From SOIL31 sp964636815 (GTDB lineage: Bacteria; Babelota; Babeliae; Babelales; Vermiphilaceae): 64,000 nucleotides of DNA. The stretch lies in the NCBI GenBank assembly GCA_964636815.1, contig CAZWTF010000001.1, positions 62,001 through 126,000 of the forward strand, written 5' to 3'. The notes below the pieces were generated by a model, which saw only the letters and a program-made list of their open reading frames with translations, was not told where the DNA came from and searched no databases. Positions 26,731 through 35,188 of the stretch are shown piece after piece (positions within the stretch are counted from its first letter, which is position 1; each line of letters opens with the position of its first letter). The position numbers and the translations under genes were made by a program.

Positions 26731-27287
26731 AATTCATCTTTCTGGCGTGTAGCTTCAAGAATAATATTATTTAAGGTTGTGAGATCTGAAGAAGTAGGAT
26801 GACTTTCCTGAAGAAGACTTAATATTTTGCGGTATTTAGGATTTTCTTTTGGTTGAACCAGTGGTTGAACCAGTTCGAATTTTTTTAATTGTTGTTCTGC
26901 TTGAAGTTTTATGTCGGTTAAAACTTGAACGTCTGTAGGGTTAGCTGACCTTAGCTCGAATGCAGTCAATATATCGCTGTATGTTTTCATGTCAGATGCT
27001 GTTTTTATATCAAATCTTTTTGCTCTTCCATCATATTCTTTATTTTCTATGAGATTTATTTTGTATTCAGCTTCATCTTTAATTCTTTTTAAATATGAAA
27101 AATCATTAGCTATAGTAGGCTTTTTCTTTTTGAGTGCAGAAAGTATTTGTTCATAGGTTGGCATTGTGTCAAATATTGTTTGATTTGCAGGTTGTACATT
27201 AGTTTTTGTTGTACCAGTTTGCTTTGCGTATGCAGATGATATGGCAAAACATGCGATTATGGTAAGTACTTTATTAATTTGTTTCAT
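26724..27287 (-). CDS. Exported protein of unknown function
   Basis: Not recognised. 187 residues from ATG 27287 (AAAGG ribosome site); an ATG at 27368 would put 27 extra residues before the signal peptide. Classical signal peptide ending SSAYA, cleaved before KQT, unlike the A-Met pattern of most neighbours. The mature part has three repeats of a helical unit of about 45 residues around (T/Y)...L..IK.(E/Q)AE, visible as YLKRIKDEAEYKIN, VLTDIKLQAEQQLKK and TLNNIILEATRQKDE. Confidence 0.75.
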   Translation of the reverse strand: MKQINKVLTIIACFAISSAYAKQTGTTKTNVQPANQTIFDTMPTYEQILSALKKKKPTIANDFSYLKRIKDEAEYKINLIENKEYDGRAKRFDIKTASDMKTYSDILTAFELRSANPTDVQVLTDIKLQAEQQLKKFELVQPLVQPKENPKYRKILSLLQESHPTSSDLTTLNNIILEATRQKDELK

Positions 27288-27323
27288 AAAAAACCTTTCT
27301 GTAAAAAATTGATTCTTCTGTTG

Positions 27324-27353
27324 AATATAATGAAGGTTATCGTTAATGATCAA
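27324..27353 (-). promoter_or_regulatory. Candidate promoter for the exported protein at 27287
   Basis: On the minus strand TTGATC (27353-27348), an 18-nt spacer and TATATT (27329-27324), 36 nt before the start codon. Judged by eye. Confidence 0.45.
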
Positions 27354-27446
27354 GAAGTTTGTTATCATTATTATTATTGGTTTTTCTGATAATATAAGAT
27401 CTTTTGGTGATAAATAAGTTTATGATTATGTCGAAAGAAAAAACTG

Positions 27447-28091
27447 ATGAATGATAACACTTTATATAATGAAGTTTTACAAGCAAATAAGCAGTATGCT
27501 GCAAACTATGTAGCGCAGCCATATCAATTTGCGCATAAACGTGCAGTTTTATTAACGTGTATGGATGCTCGTATGTTAACCCATGATATTATGGGTTTTA
27601 ATGCGGGAGATATGTATGTTATACGTAATGCTGGTGGGCGAGCAAGTGATGATGCTTTAAGATCTTTAATTATTGCATCACAACTGTTACAAGCAAATCA
27701 GTTTTTTGTTGTTCATCATACTGATTGTGGCATGCAACGCTTTACTGATACATCAATGAGTGAGCTTTTACAAAGTAGTATTCAACAGAATCCGCAAGTA
27801 ACGTATTGCAATGCTACATTAAAAAAGGGAAAAAGAAGTAAGATTACGCCATGTAAAAGAAGTACGTGCTGCGGAGAAGATTCATGTGTTGGGTACCAGT
27901 GTATTGATTGGATGACCATTCAACAAGGGTTATATAAATCGGTATTAGATGACGTGATAAAGATTCGGAAGCATCCTTTTATTTCACCAAATATTCCAAT
28001 CTATGGTTTTATTTTTGATGTTATGACGGGAAAGTTGATCCCTGTTGATGAAGCAATAAAAGCAGGAAGGGCACAGAAATCATGTTGTTAA
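27447..28091 (+). CDS. Beta-class carbonic anhydrase
   Basis: Zinc enzyme that hydrates CO2 to bicarbonate. 214 residues. Zinc ligands C38, H91 and C94 (LLTCMDARM and HHTDCGM), with the Asp40-Arg42 dyad. A Cys-rich, basic insert of about 30 residues near 135-160 (contains CKRSTCCGEDSC) is not part of the usual fold. Overlaps the next gene by 10 nt. Confidence 0.92.
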   Translation: MNDNTLYNEVLQANKQYAANYVAQPYQFAHKRAVLLTCMDARMLTHDIMGFNAGDMYVIRNAGGRASDDALRSLIIASQLLQANQFFVVHHTDCGMQRFTDTSMSELLQSSIQQNPQVTYCNATLKKGKRSKITPCKRSTCCGEDSCVGYQCIDWMTIQQGLYKSVLDDVIKIRKHPFISPNIPIYGFIFDVMTGKLIPVDEAIKAGRAQKSCC

Positions 28092-28963
28092 AAAAAAGTA
28101 GAGTAGTGAAAAGAGCTGTTATTGGTATGACGATGATGTTTTGTATTGCCGCCAAAGAAAGTGAATATTGGCCTGCGGAAGTAAAGCAACCAAAAGTGGG
28201 TAACTTTGCCTTACCAGTTTCTCAGCAGCCGGGGCCATTGATGAGTATTGGTCAAAACTTTCTTACGCAAGGTGAATTGATTTCGTGGGTGTATGCACTT
28301 CAGCTGAAGGATCAACGTGGCAGTTATGATCAAGTTGTACCTTCTTTTTTGTATGGTCTTACGGATGAGTTATCTTTACTGGTAGAATTACCCATTGTGG
28401 TTAAATCTAAACAGGATAATTGTATAGTACGAGATTTCTCTGATATAGTTGTACAGCTTGAAAAGGTTGTCTATGATCGTGAAACAGATGGCATAGTGAA
28501 TGATATTAGTATCTTAGGCAATATGTCGTTTCCTGTTGGAGGATCTTTAAGTTTTGGATCCCCAACATTTTTTTTTGGTACTACATTAACTCGTACGTAT
28601 GTTGATTGGTATTTCTTTGGCTCATTTGGTGGGCAAATAACAACGTTTTCTAAATATAATAAATTTGGCAATCTGTTTTTATATCAAGGTGGTATTGGAA
28701 AAAATATAGCGTATAAATCAGATACATGGATTTTAAATTGGCTTATAGAATTCAATGGTATTTATGTTCAACATAATATTGTACGCAACCTGATTGATTC
28801 CAATAGTGGTGGAAACAGAATTCTGATAGGCCCTTCGTTGTTTTTTAGTACACATCATCTATTATTTGAATTTGGGGTATCTGCAGTTGCTCACCAACAT
28901 TTATTTGGCAATCAGTCTAAAGAGAACTATCTTGCAGCGGCGTATCTTGGGTGGAAGTTTTAA
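28082..28963 (+). CDS. Predicted outer-membrane beta-barrel protein
   Basis: Not identified to a named family. 293 residues. Basic hydrophobic start (residues 1-24) consistent with a signal peptide. The remainder alternates hydrophobic and polar residues with many aromatic-rich strands (e.g. SFGSPTFFFGTTLTR, WYFFGSFGGQI) and ends in ...LGWKF, the C-terminal Phe expected for a BAM substrate. Resembles small transporter-like outer membrane barrels. Overlaps carbonic anhydrase by 10 nt, so they are co-transcribed. Confidence 0.75.
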   Translation: MLLKKSRVVKRAVIGMTMMFCIAAKESEYWPAEVKQPKVGNFALPVSQQPGPLMSIGQNFLTQGELISWVYALQLKDQRGSYDQVVPSFLYGLTDELSLLVELPIVVKSKQDNCIVRDFSDIVVQLEKVVYDRETDGIVNDISILGNMSFPVGGSLSFGSPTFFFGTTLTRTYVDWYFFGSFGGQITTFSKYNKFGNLFLYQGGIGKNIAYKSDTWILNWLIEFNGIYVQHNIVRNLIDSNSGGNRILIGPSLFFSTHHLLFEFGVSAVAHQHLFGNQSKENYLAAAYLGWKF

Positions 28964-28964
28964 A

Positions 28965-29018
28965 AACCCCATTTCCATCGCATTTCAATCGGGACCCCTT
29001 GCTAAGAGAGGGGAAATG
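28965..29018. repeat. Dispersed intergenic repeat, family 2, copy A
   Basis: The 35-base start (AACCCCATTTCCATCGCATT, then CAATCGGGACCCC) matches the DNA after the HU terminator at 38494-38527 at about 80 percent of positions. It contains hairpins CATTTCC/GGAAATG and CCCCTT/AGAGGGG. No coding function seen. Confidence 0.55.
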
Positions 29019-29055
29019 TATAGTTTCGCTTCACAATTGTATTGATTTGCTTTAT

Positions 29056-29061
29056 TATAAT
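29056..29061 (+). promoter_or_regulatory. -10 element for the tRNA-zinc ribbon operon
   Basis: Consensus TATAAT 49 nt before the tRNA, with no good -35 element; the bases 17 upstream read ACAATT. Confidence 0.45.
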
Positions 29062-29109
29062 GGTGCAGCTACGTATTTATCTACGTGCTTCTTGTGATAA
29101 AAAAGTGTG

Positions 29110-29186
29110 GGGCCTATAGCTCAGCTGGTCAGAGCAGTCGGCTCATAACCGAAAGGTCCCAGGTTCAAATCCTGGTGGGCCCACCA
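29110..29186 (+). tRNA. tRNA with anticodon CAT (Met or Ile2)
   Basis: 77 nt, complete cloverleaf, encoded CCA. Acceptor GGGCCTA pairs with TGGGCCC. Anticodon loop CTCATAA; T-arm CCAGG-TTCAAAT-CCTGG. The pair 27-43 is a G-A mismatch. With anticodon CAT it may be elongator Met, initiator or lysidine-modified Ile2. A body starting GGGCC is common for Ile tRNAs. I could not decide. Confidence 0.95.
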
Positions 29187-29216
29187 AACATTAAAGAGAG
29201 CAATTGAGGTAATTAC

Positions 29217-29936
29217 ATGAGTGATCATCCATTTCTTCGATTTATCGATCTTGTCAATTTTGATCAAAAAATCCATTCTTTTGAAACTGAAAAAAAATCT
29301 CTAATATCTGCAATCGAATCTGTAAAAAAGCAAGAAGAAGATTCTGCGCGTAATCTTGATGAAGCAAACAAATCTATTTTTCAACTCAAGAAAAAAGTTG
29401 ATGAACAAGAGCTTGAAATGAAATCTCTTGATCAAAAAGAGAAAGAAAAAAAACAACGCTTAGAACGTTTGGTTGATTATAAAGATTATCAAGGGATTAA
29501 AGCAGAGATTGAAGCAGTTCAACAGCTGCAGGTTGATCAAGAGCACCAAGTTTTGAATGCGTGGAATCAACTTGACAATGTACAACGTCTTGTACAGAAA
29601 AAAACAAAAGAGCATGAAGATTTGTTGCAGCAATTGCATGAAAAAGAACAAGATTTACAAGCAAAGCTTTCTCAGATTAGCAATAACATTATCAATTTGA
29701 GCGCAGAGCGCGCAGAAAAAGAATCAAATGTTCCTGCTGAATGGTTAGAAAAATATACTATGATGCGTGCGCGTGTTTCAGATCCCGTTGTAGAAATTTT
29801 TCATCAAAGTTGTGCTGCGTGTGCTCATATGATTACTCAGCAAGAAATGATTCGCGCAAAACGTGGTGCTTTGTTGCAGTGTCAACATTGCTATCGTTTA
29901 CTTTATGCGCCAGAAATTATGGAAAAACATCAATGA
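29217..29936 (+). CDS. Coiled-coil zinc-ribbon protein (CT398/CdsZ-like)
   Basis: 239 residues. Residues about 15-175 form a long antiparallel coiled coil; residues about 195-230 form a C4 zinc ribbon (CAAC and CQHC). This architecture is that of the C4-type zinc ribbon family including chlamydial CT398/CdsZ and many DUF164 proteins; their precise function in other bacteria is poorly defined. Its stop overlaps the ATG of RNase H, so they are translationally coupled. Confidence 0.88.
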   Translation: MSDHPFLRFIDLVNFDQKIHSFETEKKSLISAIESVKKQEEDSARNLDEANKSIFQLKKKVDEQELEMKSLDQKEKEKKQRLERLVDYKDYQGIKAEIEAVQQLQVDQEHQVLNAWNQLDNVQRLVQKKTKEHEDLLQQLHEKEQDLQAKLSQISNNIINLSAERAEKESNVPAEWLEKYTMMRARVSDPVVEIFHQSCAACAHMITQQEMIRAKRGALLQCQHCYRLLYAPEIMEKHQ

Positions 29937-30397
29937 AAAAACCTGCAGTGTGGAAACTTTTTGTGGATGGTGCTTCTCGTAATAATCCTGGACCTTCTGG
30001 TGCGGGTATGTATATTGAAAAAGATGGTATTTTAGAAATCAAAGAAGGTTATTACCTTGGTATTAAGACCAATAATCAAGCTGAATATTTGGCTTTGTTA
30101 TTTGGTCTTTTTATTTTAGAAGAACATCTGCATGCTGGTGATACTGTACAAATTATCTCTGATTCACAATTGTTGGTACGTCAGGTAACTGGTATTTATA
30201 AAGTGAGACAACCCCATTTACAACCATTACATGCTTTGTGCAATACATACATAAAAAAATTGGGAGCAACCGTTGCTCACGTATTGCGTGATCAAAATAC
30301 ACAAGCTGATGCGATGGCTAATTATGGTATAGATTGTAAACATAGCCCTTCTAAAAAATATATTGCGTTATTGCAAGCACATGATATACATCTTTAA
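29933..30397 (+). CDS. rnhA: Ribonuclease HI-like protein
   Basis: Degrades RNA in RNA-DNA hybrids. 154 residues from ATG 29933. Catalytic residues visible: D12 in FVDGASRNNPGPSGAG, Glu in NNQAEYLAL near 50, Asp in ISDSQLLVRQ near 70, and Asp in DQNTQADAMAN near 124. The compact form without the basic protrusion resembles bacterial/archaeal single-domain RNase HI (RBD-less). Overlaps the upstream gene by four bases. Confidence 0.92.
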   Translation: MKKPAVWKLFVDGASRNNPGPSGAGMYIEKDGILEIKEGYYLGIKTNNQAEYLALLFGLFILEEHLHAGDTVQIISDSQLLVRQVTGIYKVRQPHLQPLHALCNTYIKKLGATVAHVLRDQNTQADAMANYGIDCKHSPSKKYIALLQAHDIHL

Positions 30398-31514
30398 GCG
30401 AACAATCTTTTTTATTTTTTTATATTCTGGGTTTTTAAACGCTCATATGACCGTACGCGTTTTACTTGCTCAGTGTGATGCGGCATCGTCTGCGCAATGG
30501 CAGTTCACATCTCCAAAAGGTTTTATTATACAAGCAGTTGATGGTAATGACTCGCAACTTAAAAAACCAATTAAGGTAAAACAGTTTAAACTCACGGTAA
30601 AACGTGGTTTTTTGTTTTATAAAGGCAAGCGCCTTAAATATGCAGTGCGCGTGCGCCCTATTGATGGGCATACAGAATTGAATGGCGTTGCATATGATGG
30701 TGATTTTTGTATTACACGGCATAAAGATAGCTATTTATGTATCAACTCTGTTGAATTAGAAGATTACATTACTGCAGTGCTCAAAACAGAAAGTTGGCCA
30801 GGCTGGCCACTCGAAGTGAATAAAGCATTTGCTATAGCATGTCGTAGTTACGGTGCTTATAAAGTATTAGAAGCAAAAAAAAATCAACGTCCTTATCATG
30901 TTAAAAATAGCAATGTGCATCAGACATATAAAGGTAGGCATGATTTGCCAGTGCTCAAGTTAGCAGTTGAGCAAACTCAAGGAATCGTGCTTGGTTTTAA
31001 AGGCACACCTATTTTGGCGATGTTTGATTCTTGTTGTGGTGGAGTTATTCCCGCACACATTGATGATTTTGATTTTGTAAAAGTCCCTTATTTGGCCCGC
31101 TCATATGCATGTACGCATTGCAAAGAATCATCACTGTATTCATGGCAAGTATCATATGATCATGCAATGCTTGATAAGCTGTTACATCATTATAAAAATG
31201 AAATTTCATGGTTGCATGACATTCATATTATAAAAAAAGATAAAGCAGGATTGGTGTCTGAGGTGCAATTAAAAGGACCAAAAGCGCATACTGTTGTTTC
31301 AGGTAAAAAATTATATTCAGCCCTTAAAGAGGTTAAATCCTTTCATTTTGATGTACAAAAAAAGGCCGGAAAAATAACTTTTTCTGGCCGTGGTTTTGGT
31401 CACCATCTTGGATTATGCCAATGGGGCGCACGTCAGATGGTTCGTGAAGGTTGGGATTATAAATCCATTTTACGTTTTTATTATCCAGGTACGTATTTTA
31501 TGCGTCTGTCTTAA
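30381..31514 (+). CDS. SpoIID/LytB domain protein
   Basis: Putative lytic transglycosylase or amidase enhancer acting on peptidoglycan in the envelope. 377 residues from ATG 30381; the start overlaps the end of RNase H, and an upstream TTG adds six residues. Signal peptide about residues 1-20. Catalytic-type motifs LEDYITAVLKTES, AFAIACRSYGAY and C-terminal GRGFGHHLGLCQWGARQM...Y(Y)PGT are those of SpoIID. Not evidence for sporulation, as the family is widespread. Confidence 0.92.
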   Translation: MIYIFKRTIFFIFLYSGFLNAHMTVRVLLAQCDAASSAQWQFTSPKGFIIQAVDGNDSQLKKPIKVKQFKLTVKRGFLFYKGKRLKYAVRVRPIDGHTELNGVAYDGDFCITRHKDSYLCINSVELEDYITAVLKTESWPGWPLEVNKAFAIACRSYGAYKVLEAKKNQRPYHVKNSNVHQTYKGRHDLPVLKLAVEQTQGIVLGFKGTPILAMFDSCCGGVIPAHIDDFDFVKVPYLARSYACTHCKESSLYSWQVSYDHAMLDKLLHHYKNEISWLHDIHIIKKDKAGLVSEVQLKGPKAHTVVSGKKLYSALKEVKSFHFDVQKKAGKITFSGRGFGHHLGLCQWGARQMVREGWDYKSILRFYYPGTYFMRLS

Positions 31515-31543
31515 GTGGTTAAGTGTTTTGCATTAAAATATTC

Positions 31544-32437
31544 TTATAACCCGTCACAACAATGAGTACATTCATCAATTTCATGCTTGCCTATTAAGAT
31601 TTTAAGTTCACCAGTTTCTTTAGAGTAGTGGAAGGCTGTATCAGTCCCATTAATATAGCTTGCTACACATAATGTATCTTCCTCTACGCAAAATTTATAG
31701 AGAGAATTTTTTAATTGCGCTTCTGTTCTGAAGTCCTTTGATGCGATTAATTTTTTCTTGAGAGCAAATCTTTGAGCATTTATATTTTTTTGAGGACGTT
31801 GGACTGTTTGTTTTGGAGTAGCAGCTTTTTGGGTAGCTTTTATTTGACGTTCTTTTTTTTGTGCTTCAATGATGCGGTGTTTTTGCAGTTCGCGTTCAAT
31901 GATCGCTTGTCTTTTTTTTTCTTCTTCAATCTTTTTTTCAAGATCTTTTTGTTCTTGTTTTAAACGCTTATTTTCAGCTTCTTTTTCGTGTGCTAATTGT
32001 TGCAGAACAGCTAGTTTTTCACGTAACTGTTTTTCTTGAGCAGCTTGTTGCTCATGACGTAATTTTACAGCAGCAGCTATTGTTTCTTGGCGGAGTTTTT
32101 CTGCAGCAATTTCTTTTTCACGTTCTTCTTGTTTGAAGTAGTGCAATGATTTTTTTGTGATGAATTCAATTTTTTGTGACTGTGTTTGTTTTTCTTGGCT
32201 AGTTACTATTGGATTATGCTTAATGAATTTTTTAAAACTCGTTTTTGTATAATCATCCTCCTTTGTAGGAATAGAATATCCAAAACGTTTTTGAAAATTT
32301 TCTTCGATGGTTATAAATTCTTCTGTTGGTATTGTTTCATAGTTGTCAGATGTGATATCTAAAACAGATTCCATAGCATTGTTGAGACAAAAGGATAGTA
32401 ATGCTGATGCGACAAGAATTATATTGTTTGGTTTCAC
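31544..32437 (-). CDS. Exported coiled-coil protein, unknown
   Basis: Not recognised. 297 residues, GTG start with AAAGG upstream. Signal peptide ends LNNA followed by Met. Residues about 95-205 are an uninterrupted E/K/Q-rich coiled coil. The C-terminal 60 residues are compact with cysteines and end ECTHCCDGL, so a metal or disulfide role is possible. Confidence 0.75.
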   Translation of the reverse strand: MKPNNIILVASALLSFCLNNAMESVLDITSDNYETIPTEEFITIEENFQKRFGYSIPTKEDDYTKTSFKKFIKHNPIVTSQEKQTQSQKIEFITKKSLHYFKQEEREKEIAAEKLRQETIAAAVKLRHEQQAAQEKQLREKLAVLQQLAHEKEAENKRLKQEQKDLEKKIEEEKKRQAIIERELQKHRIIEAQKKERQIKATQKAATPKQTVQRPQKNINAQRFALKKKLIASKDFRTEAQLKNSLYKFCVEEDTLCVASYINGTDTAFHYSKETGELKILIGKHEIDECTHCCDGL

Positions 32438-32523
32438 TATATACCTTTGCTATTTGATTATTTTATACATATATCATTGTAGCAAAGGCATTTTTTTTAT
32501 AAAGATATTATTTATATTGGCTC

Positions 32524-33270
32524 TTAGACAAGTTTTTTGTAATCAATATGGCCAATCAAATCAGATGCAGAAATATTTTCTATACTTTTTGAATCAAATT
32601 GTTTAGTAATTTCCCCATCTTCTAAAACCCATATTTTTTTGCCAATTGTAAGCGCAAGTTCTGGATCATGTGTGATAAGTAATGTAGTAAGTTGATGTTC
32701 GTTAATAAACTTGATAGCAAATTGTAACAGTTTTGTTGCCGATTGTGGATCAAGTGCAGCAGTTGGTTCATCAAGCATAAAAAGACGTGGTGGTAAAATT
32801 GTTGCCATGATAAATGCAACAAGTTGACGTTGTCCACCAGAAAGATCTTTCATAAGCGTGTGTAATATTTTTGCTGAACCTAAGTTAAGCTTATCAAGCT
32901 CTGCAGTAAGGTGTGCAGGGAATTTGTGCATGCCATCAACCAAGCTGACCGTTTGCCCTTTATAATTACTCAATGCAAGATTTTGCGCAACTGTCATGGA
33001 TGCAACACCATTCAGTTGAGGGTTTTGGAAAAGTCGGCTGATAAACAGTGCGCGGTGTTGTTCATCAAGATTGGTAATATCAATGTTATCAAGAAAAATT
33101 TTACCGCTTGTTGCAATACGTTTACCGCTGATCATATCAAAAAAAGTACTTTTTCCTGCACCGTTGGGACCAACGATGACAATAAAATCGCCTGTATTAA
33201 TAGTGCATGAAATATTTTTAAGAATATGCTTACCGTTAATGGTTACTGAAACATTTTCAAATTTTATCAT
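32524..33270 (-). CDS. ABC transporter ATP-binding protein
   Basis: Nucleotide-binding subunit energising the permease encoded upstream. 248 residues. Walker A GPNGAGKST near 37, signature LSGGQRQL near 142, Walker B LFMLDEPTAALD near 163 and H-loop LLITHD. Resembles the COG1101 ATPases that pair with TrpY-like permeases. Four-base overlap with the permease gene. Confidence 0.93.
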   Translation of the reverse strand: MIKFENVSVTINGKHILKNISCTINTGDFIVIVGPNGAGKSTFFDMISGKRIATSGKIFLDNIDITNLDEQHRALFISRLFQNPQLNGVASMTVAQNLALSNYKGQTVSLVDGMHKFPAHLTAELDKLNLGSAKILHTLMKDLSGGQRQLVAFIMATILPPRLFMLDEPTAALDPQSATKLLQFAIKFINEHQLTTLLITHDPELALTIGKKIWVLEDGEITKQFDSKSIENISASDLIGHIDYKKLV

Positions 33271-34121
33271 GATTGTCTCTGTGTGAATAAGGTGGAATGT
33301 TTTTTTAATGCGATCATGAGAATGATAAGAAGAGCTGTGATTAGTTTATTCCATTCAGGATCAACATTAAATTCAAAGGTTGCTGCAAGAATTGCTTGGT
33401 AAAGAATTGCGCCGACTAAAAGATTAAAGCCAAATGTTTTACCAAGTGTTTCAGAAAGTATGAGTCCAGCAAGTGCAATAATTAAAATACCAACACTTGA
33501 CCAGATAGAAAAATAACCTACATATTGCACAAATAATGCACCAGCAAACGCGGTTATACCGTTAGCAAGAGCAAGTGCTGCAATGGTATACGTATCTGCA
33601 TCTTTGCCTAAATTGGTAAGCATTTGTGGGTTATCGCCAACTGCTTTGAACAAAAATCCGCATTCGGTGTTCAAAAACCATTTGATGATCATAAGCAGTC
33701 CGCAGACTAATGGAAGCAGTATAATAATTTTCATGTTTGCTGAAAGAGCAATCAGATCAAAGAGTGTTGTTCTATTGCCAATCACCATATTGGAACCGGC
33801 AATTTTCAGATTGATGGAAAACAGTGCCGTGGTCACAACAATACCACTGATAAGGTTGTTGAGTTTCAGTTTAGTATGCAGTATTCCCGTTGCAAGGCCT
33901 GCAATTGCACCTACTGCGATCACCAGTGGGAAGGCAATCAGCCAATGAACATTGCGCGTAAGCAGAAGTGCCATCAGCGCACCACCCAAACCAAAACTTC
34001 CTTCAACAGAAAGATCATCAAAGTGAATAATTCGAGAGGTCATATAAATTGCCATGACAGTGATGGCAAAAATAAGACCTCGTTCGATAATTCCTTGTAT
34101 AATAAGCCATTCAGAAAGCAT
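33267..34121 (-). CDS. ABC transporter permease, TrpY-like family
   Basis: Membrane subunit of an uncharacterised amino-acid-type importer family (COG4120). 284 residues from ATG 34121 (AAGGA nine bases upstream); an ATG nine codons upstream is less likely. Motif DDLSVEGSFGLGG and ...NNLISGIVVTTALFSINL match the family. Several membrane segments. In this family a periplasmic lipoprotein normally lies next to these genes; none is present here. Substrate not determinable. Confidence 0.88.
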   Translation of the reverse strand: MLSEWLIIQGIIERGLIFAITVMAIYMTSRIIHFDDLSVEGSFGLGGALMALLLTRNVHWLIAFPLVIAVGAIAGLATGILHTKLKLNNLISGIVVTTALFSINLKIAGSNMVIGNRTTLFDLIALSANMKIIILLPLVCGLLMIIKWFLNTECGFLFKAVGDNPQMLTNLGKDADTYTIAALALANGITAFAGALFVQYVGYFSIWSSVGILIIALAGLILSETLGKTFGFNLLVGAILYQAILAATFEFNVDPEWNKLITALLIILMIALKKHSTLFTQRQS

Positions 34122-34219
34122 GTTTAATTTCCTTGTATTGCGTATCAAAAAAATAGGTTATAAGTACTATACTATCAAAGAATGGCTTATATGAGAAAAA
34201 AATGTAAATAAATGACGTC

Positions 34220-34891
34220 TTATTCTTTATTGTTGAACATTTTTTCATACATCGCGGTTGCAATTAATTTTACTGGATGTGGCTTTAGGCGTTTTTTAAG
34301 TTTAGAGCATCCAGTGTATCTTGACGTTCCTACAAGGTCAAAATTATGTCTGTAGTAGTAGCGGTTAAGAGTATCATCTGTGGTCATCAATGTTACGGTG
34401 TTGACTGAGCGACTTTTGAGATCATCCAATGCATCGTTTAACAAAGCAGTACCCGCTCCTTTGCCGTGATATTCATCATCTATAGCAACAAAATTGATAT
34501 GAGCATTTGTGATGTTAAGGTTGTTAGTGATTTTCCATGGCTTGCATACATAGTAATTAATAAAGCCGATAGGCTTTTCATCTACGACATATACTTTACT
34601 GATAGTCGAAGTGCCATTCATCGTATTTATTATTTGTTGCAGTGTATCATCTTTGTTATCGGGAGTAACGCCTGATATTAATTTCCGTAGATGTGGAGAT
34701 GCAATGTCCTTAACAATTTTTTCATGATGTTCAGGGTTGTAAGAACTGATTTTACTGCTACAAAATTTTGCTTTATGTTGCTGCAAAGATTGAGGAGATG
34801 CTTTTTTTGGCACAAGCATTGCATTGCTATAAAATTGGGTAGTCAATGAGAATATTGACACGATAATAGAAAACAGATTTTTTGTCTGCAT
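34220..34891 (-). CDS. Exported GNAT-family acetyltransferase
   Basis: 223 residues. Signal peptide ends SNA followed by Met. The C-terminal two thirds is a GNAT fold with INFVAIDDEYHGKGAGTALL (acetyl-CoA pyrophosphate loop, R/Q-x-x-G-x-G/A form, here HGKGAG) and ...NRYYYRHNFDLV. An export signal on an acetyl-CoA-dependent enzyme is unusual and suggests an effector acting where acetyl-CoA exists, for example the host cytoplasm (inference). Confidence 0.85.
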   Translation of the reverse strand: MQTKNLFSIIVSIFSLTTQFYSNAMLVPKKASPQSLQQHKAKFCSSKISSYNPEHHEKIVKDIASPHLRKLISGVTPDNKDDTLQQIINTMNGTSTISKVYVVDEKPIGFINYYVCKPWKITNNLNITNAHINFVAIDDEYHGKGAGTALLNDALDDLKSRSVNTVTLMTTDDTLNRYYYRHNFDLVGTSRYTGCSKLKKRLKPHPVKLIATAMYEKMFNNKE

Positions 34892-34959
34892 AATATTTTC
34901 CTTTAAAGATTATATAAAAATGGGAAACGATAATAAAAATATGGTATTAAATGCGATAA

Positions 34960-35091
34960 TTAGAGAGATAATAAGAGTAATAAAAGTGAAGAGACGGCAA
35001 AGAGGGTAGCAACGAGCAAAAGAATAGAGTTGCGTGAGAAGAAAGAGACAATGTGTTTACTTTGTCGCATGTGATGCGCATAAGTAGCCAT
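34960..35091 (-). CDS. Small membrane protein of 43 residues
   Basis: Not recognised. Begins MATYAHHMRQSKH, then a basic stretch and a membrane-spanning Leu-rich tail (residues 22-43). Supported by an ideal AAGGAG site six bases upstream and a good promoter further up. It precedes the secreted GNAT gene by 68 nt on the same strand, so it may be co-transcribed. Too short to place in a family. Confidence 0.65.
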   Translation of the reverse strand: MATYAHHMRQSKHIVSFFSRNSILLLVATLFAVSSLLLLLLSL

Positions 35092-35127
35092 GAGACACTC
35101 CTTAAAAGGATTAAAATAGATAAGAAC

Positions 35128-35157
35128 ATTATATATATCGTAGCATAAATATTTCAA
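35128..35157 (-). promoter_or_regulatory. Promoter for the 43-residue membrane protein
   Basis: On the minus strand TTGAAA (35157-35152), an 18-nt spacer and a consensus TATAAT (35133-35128), giving a start about 30 nt before the ATG at 35091. Confidence 0.6.
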
Positions 35158-35188
35158 TATGCAAATTTTATAAATAGAAAGGTGAATA

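Noticed and set aside
29741..29932. Extended RNase H start 64 codons upstream
   Set aside because: The extra part is out of frame with the zinc-ribbon gene and Cys-rich without motifs. ATG 29933 overlaps the upstream stop and starts at the conserved fold.
30381..31514. Evidence for sporulation from a SpoIID protein
   Set aside because: SpoIID/LytB domains occur in many non-sporulating bacteria, and no other sporulation gene is seen.
34947..35129. Alternative 60-residue minus-strand frame overlapping the small membrane peptide
   Set aside because: It lacks a ribosome site. The overlapping 43-residue frame has AAGGAG and promoter support.
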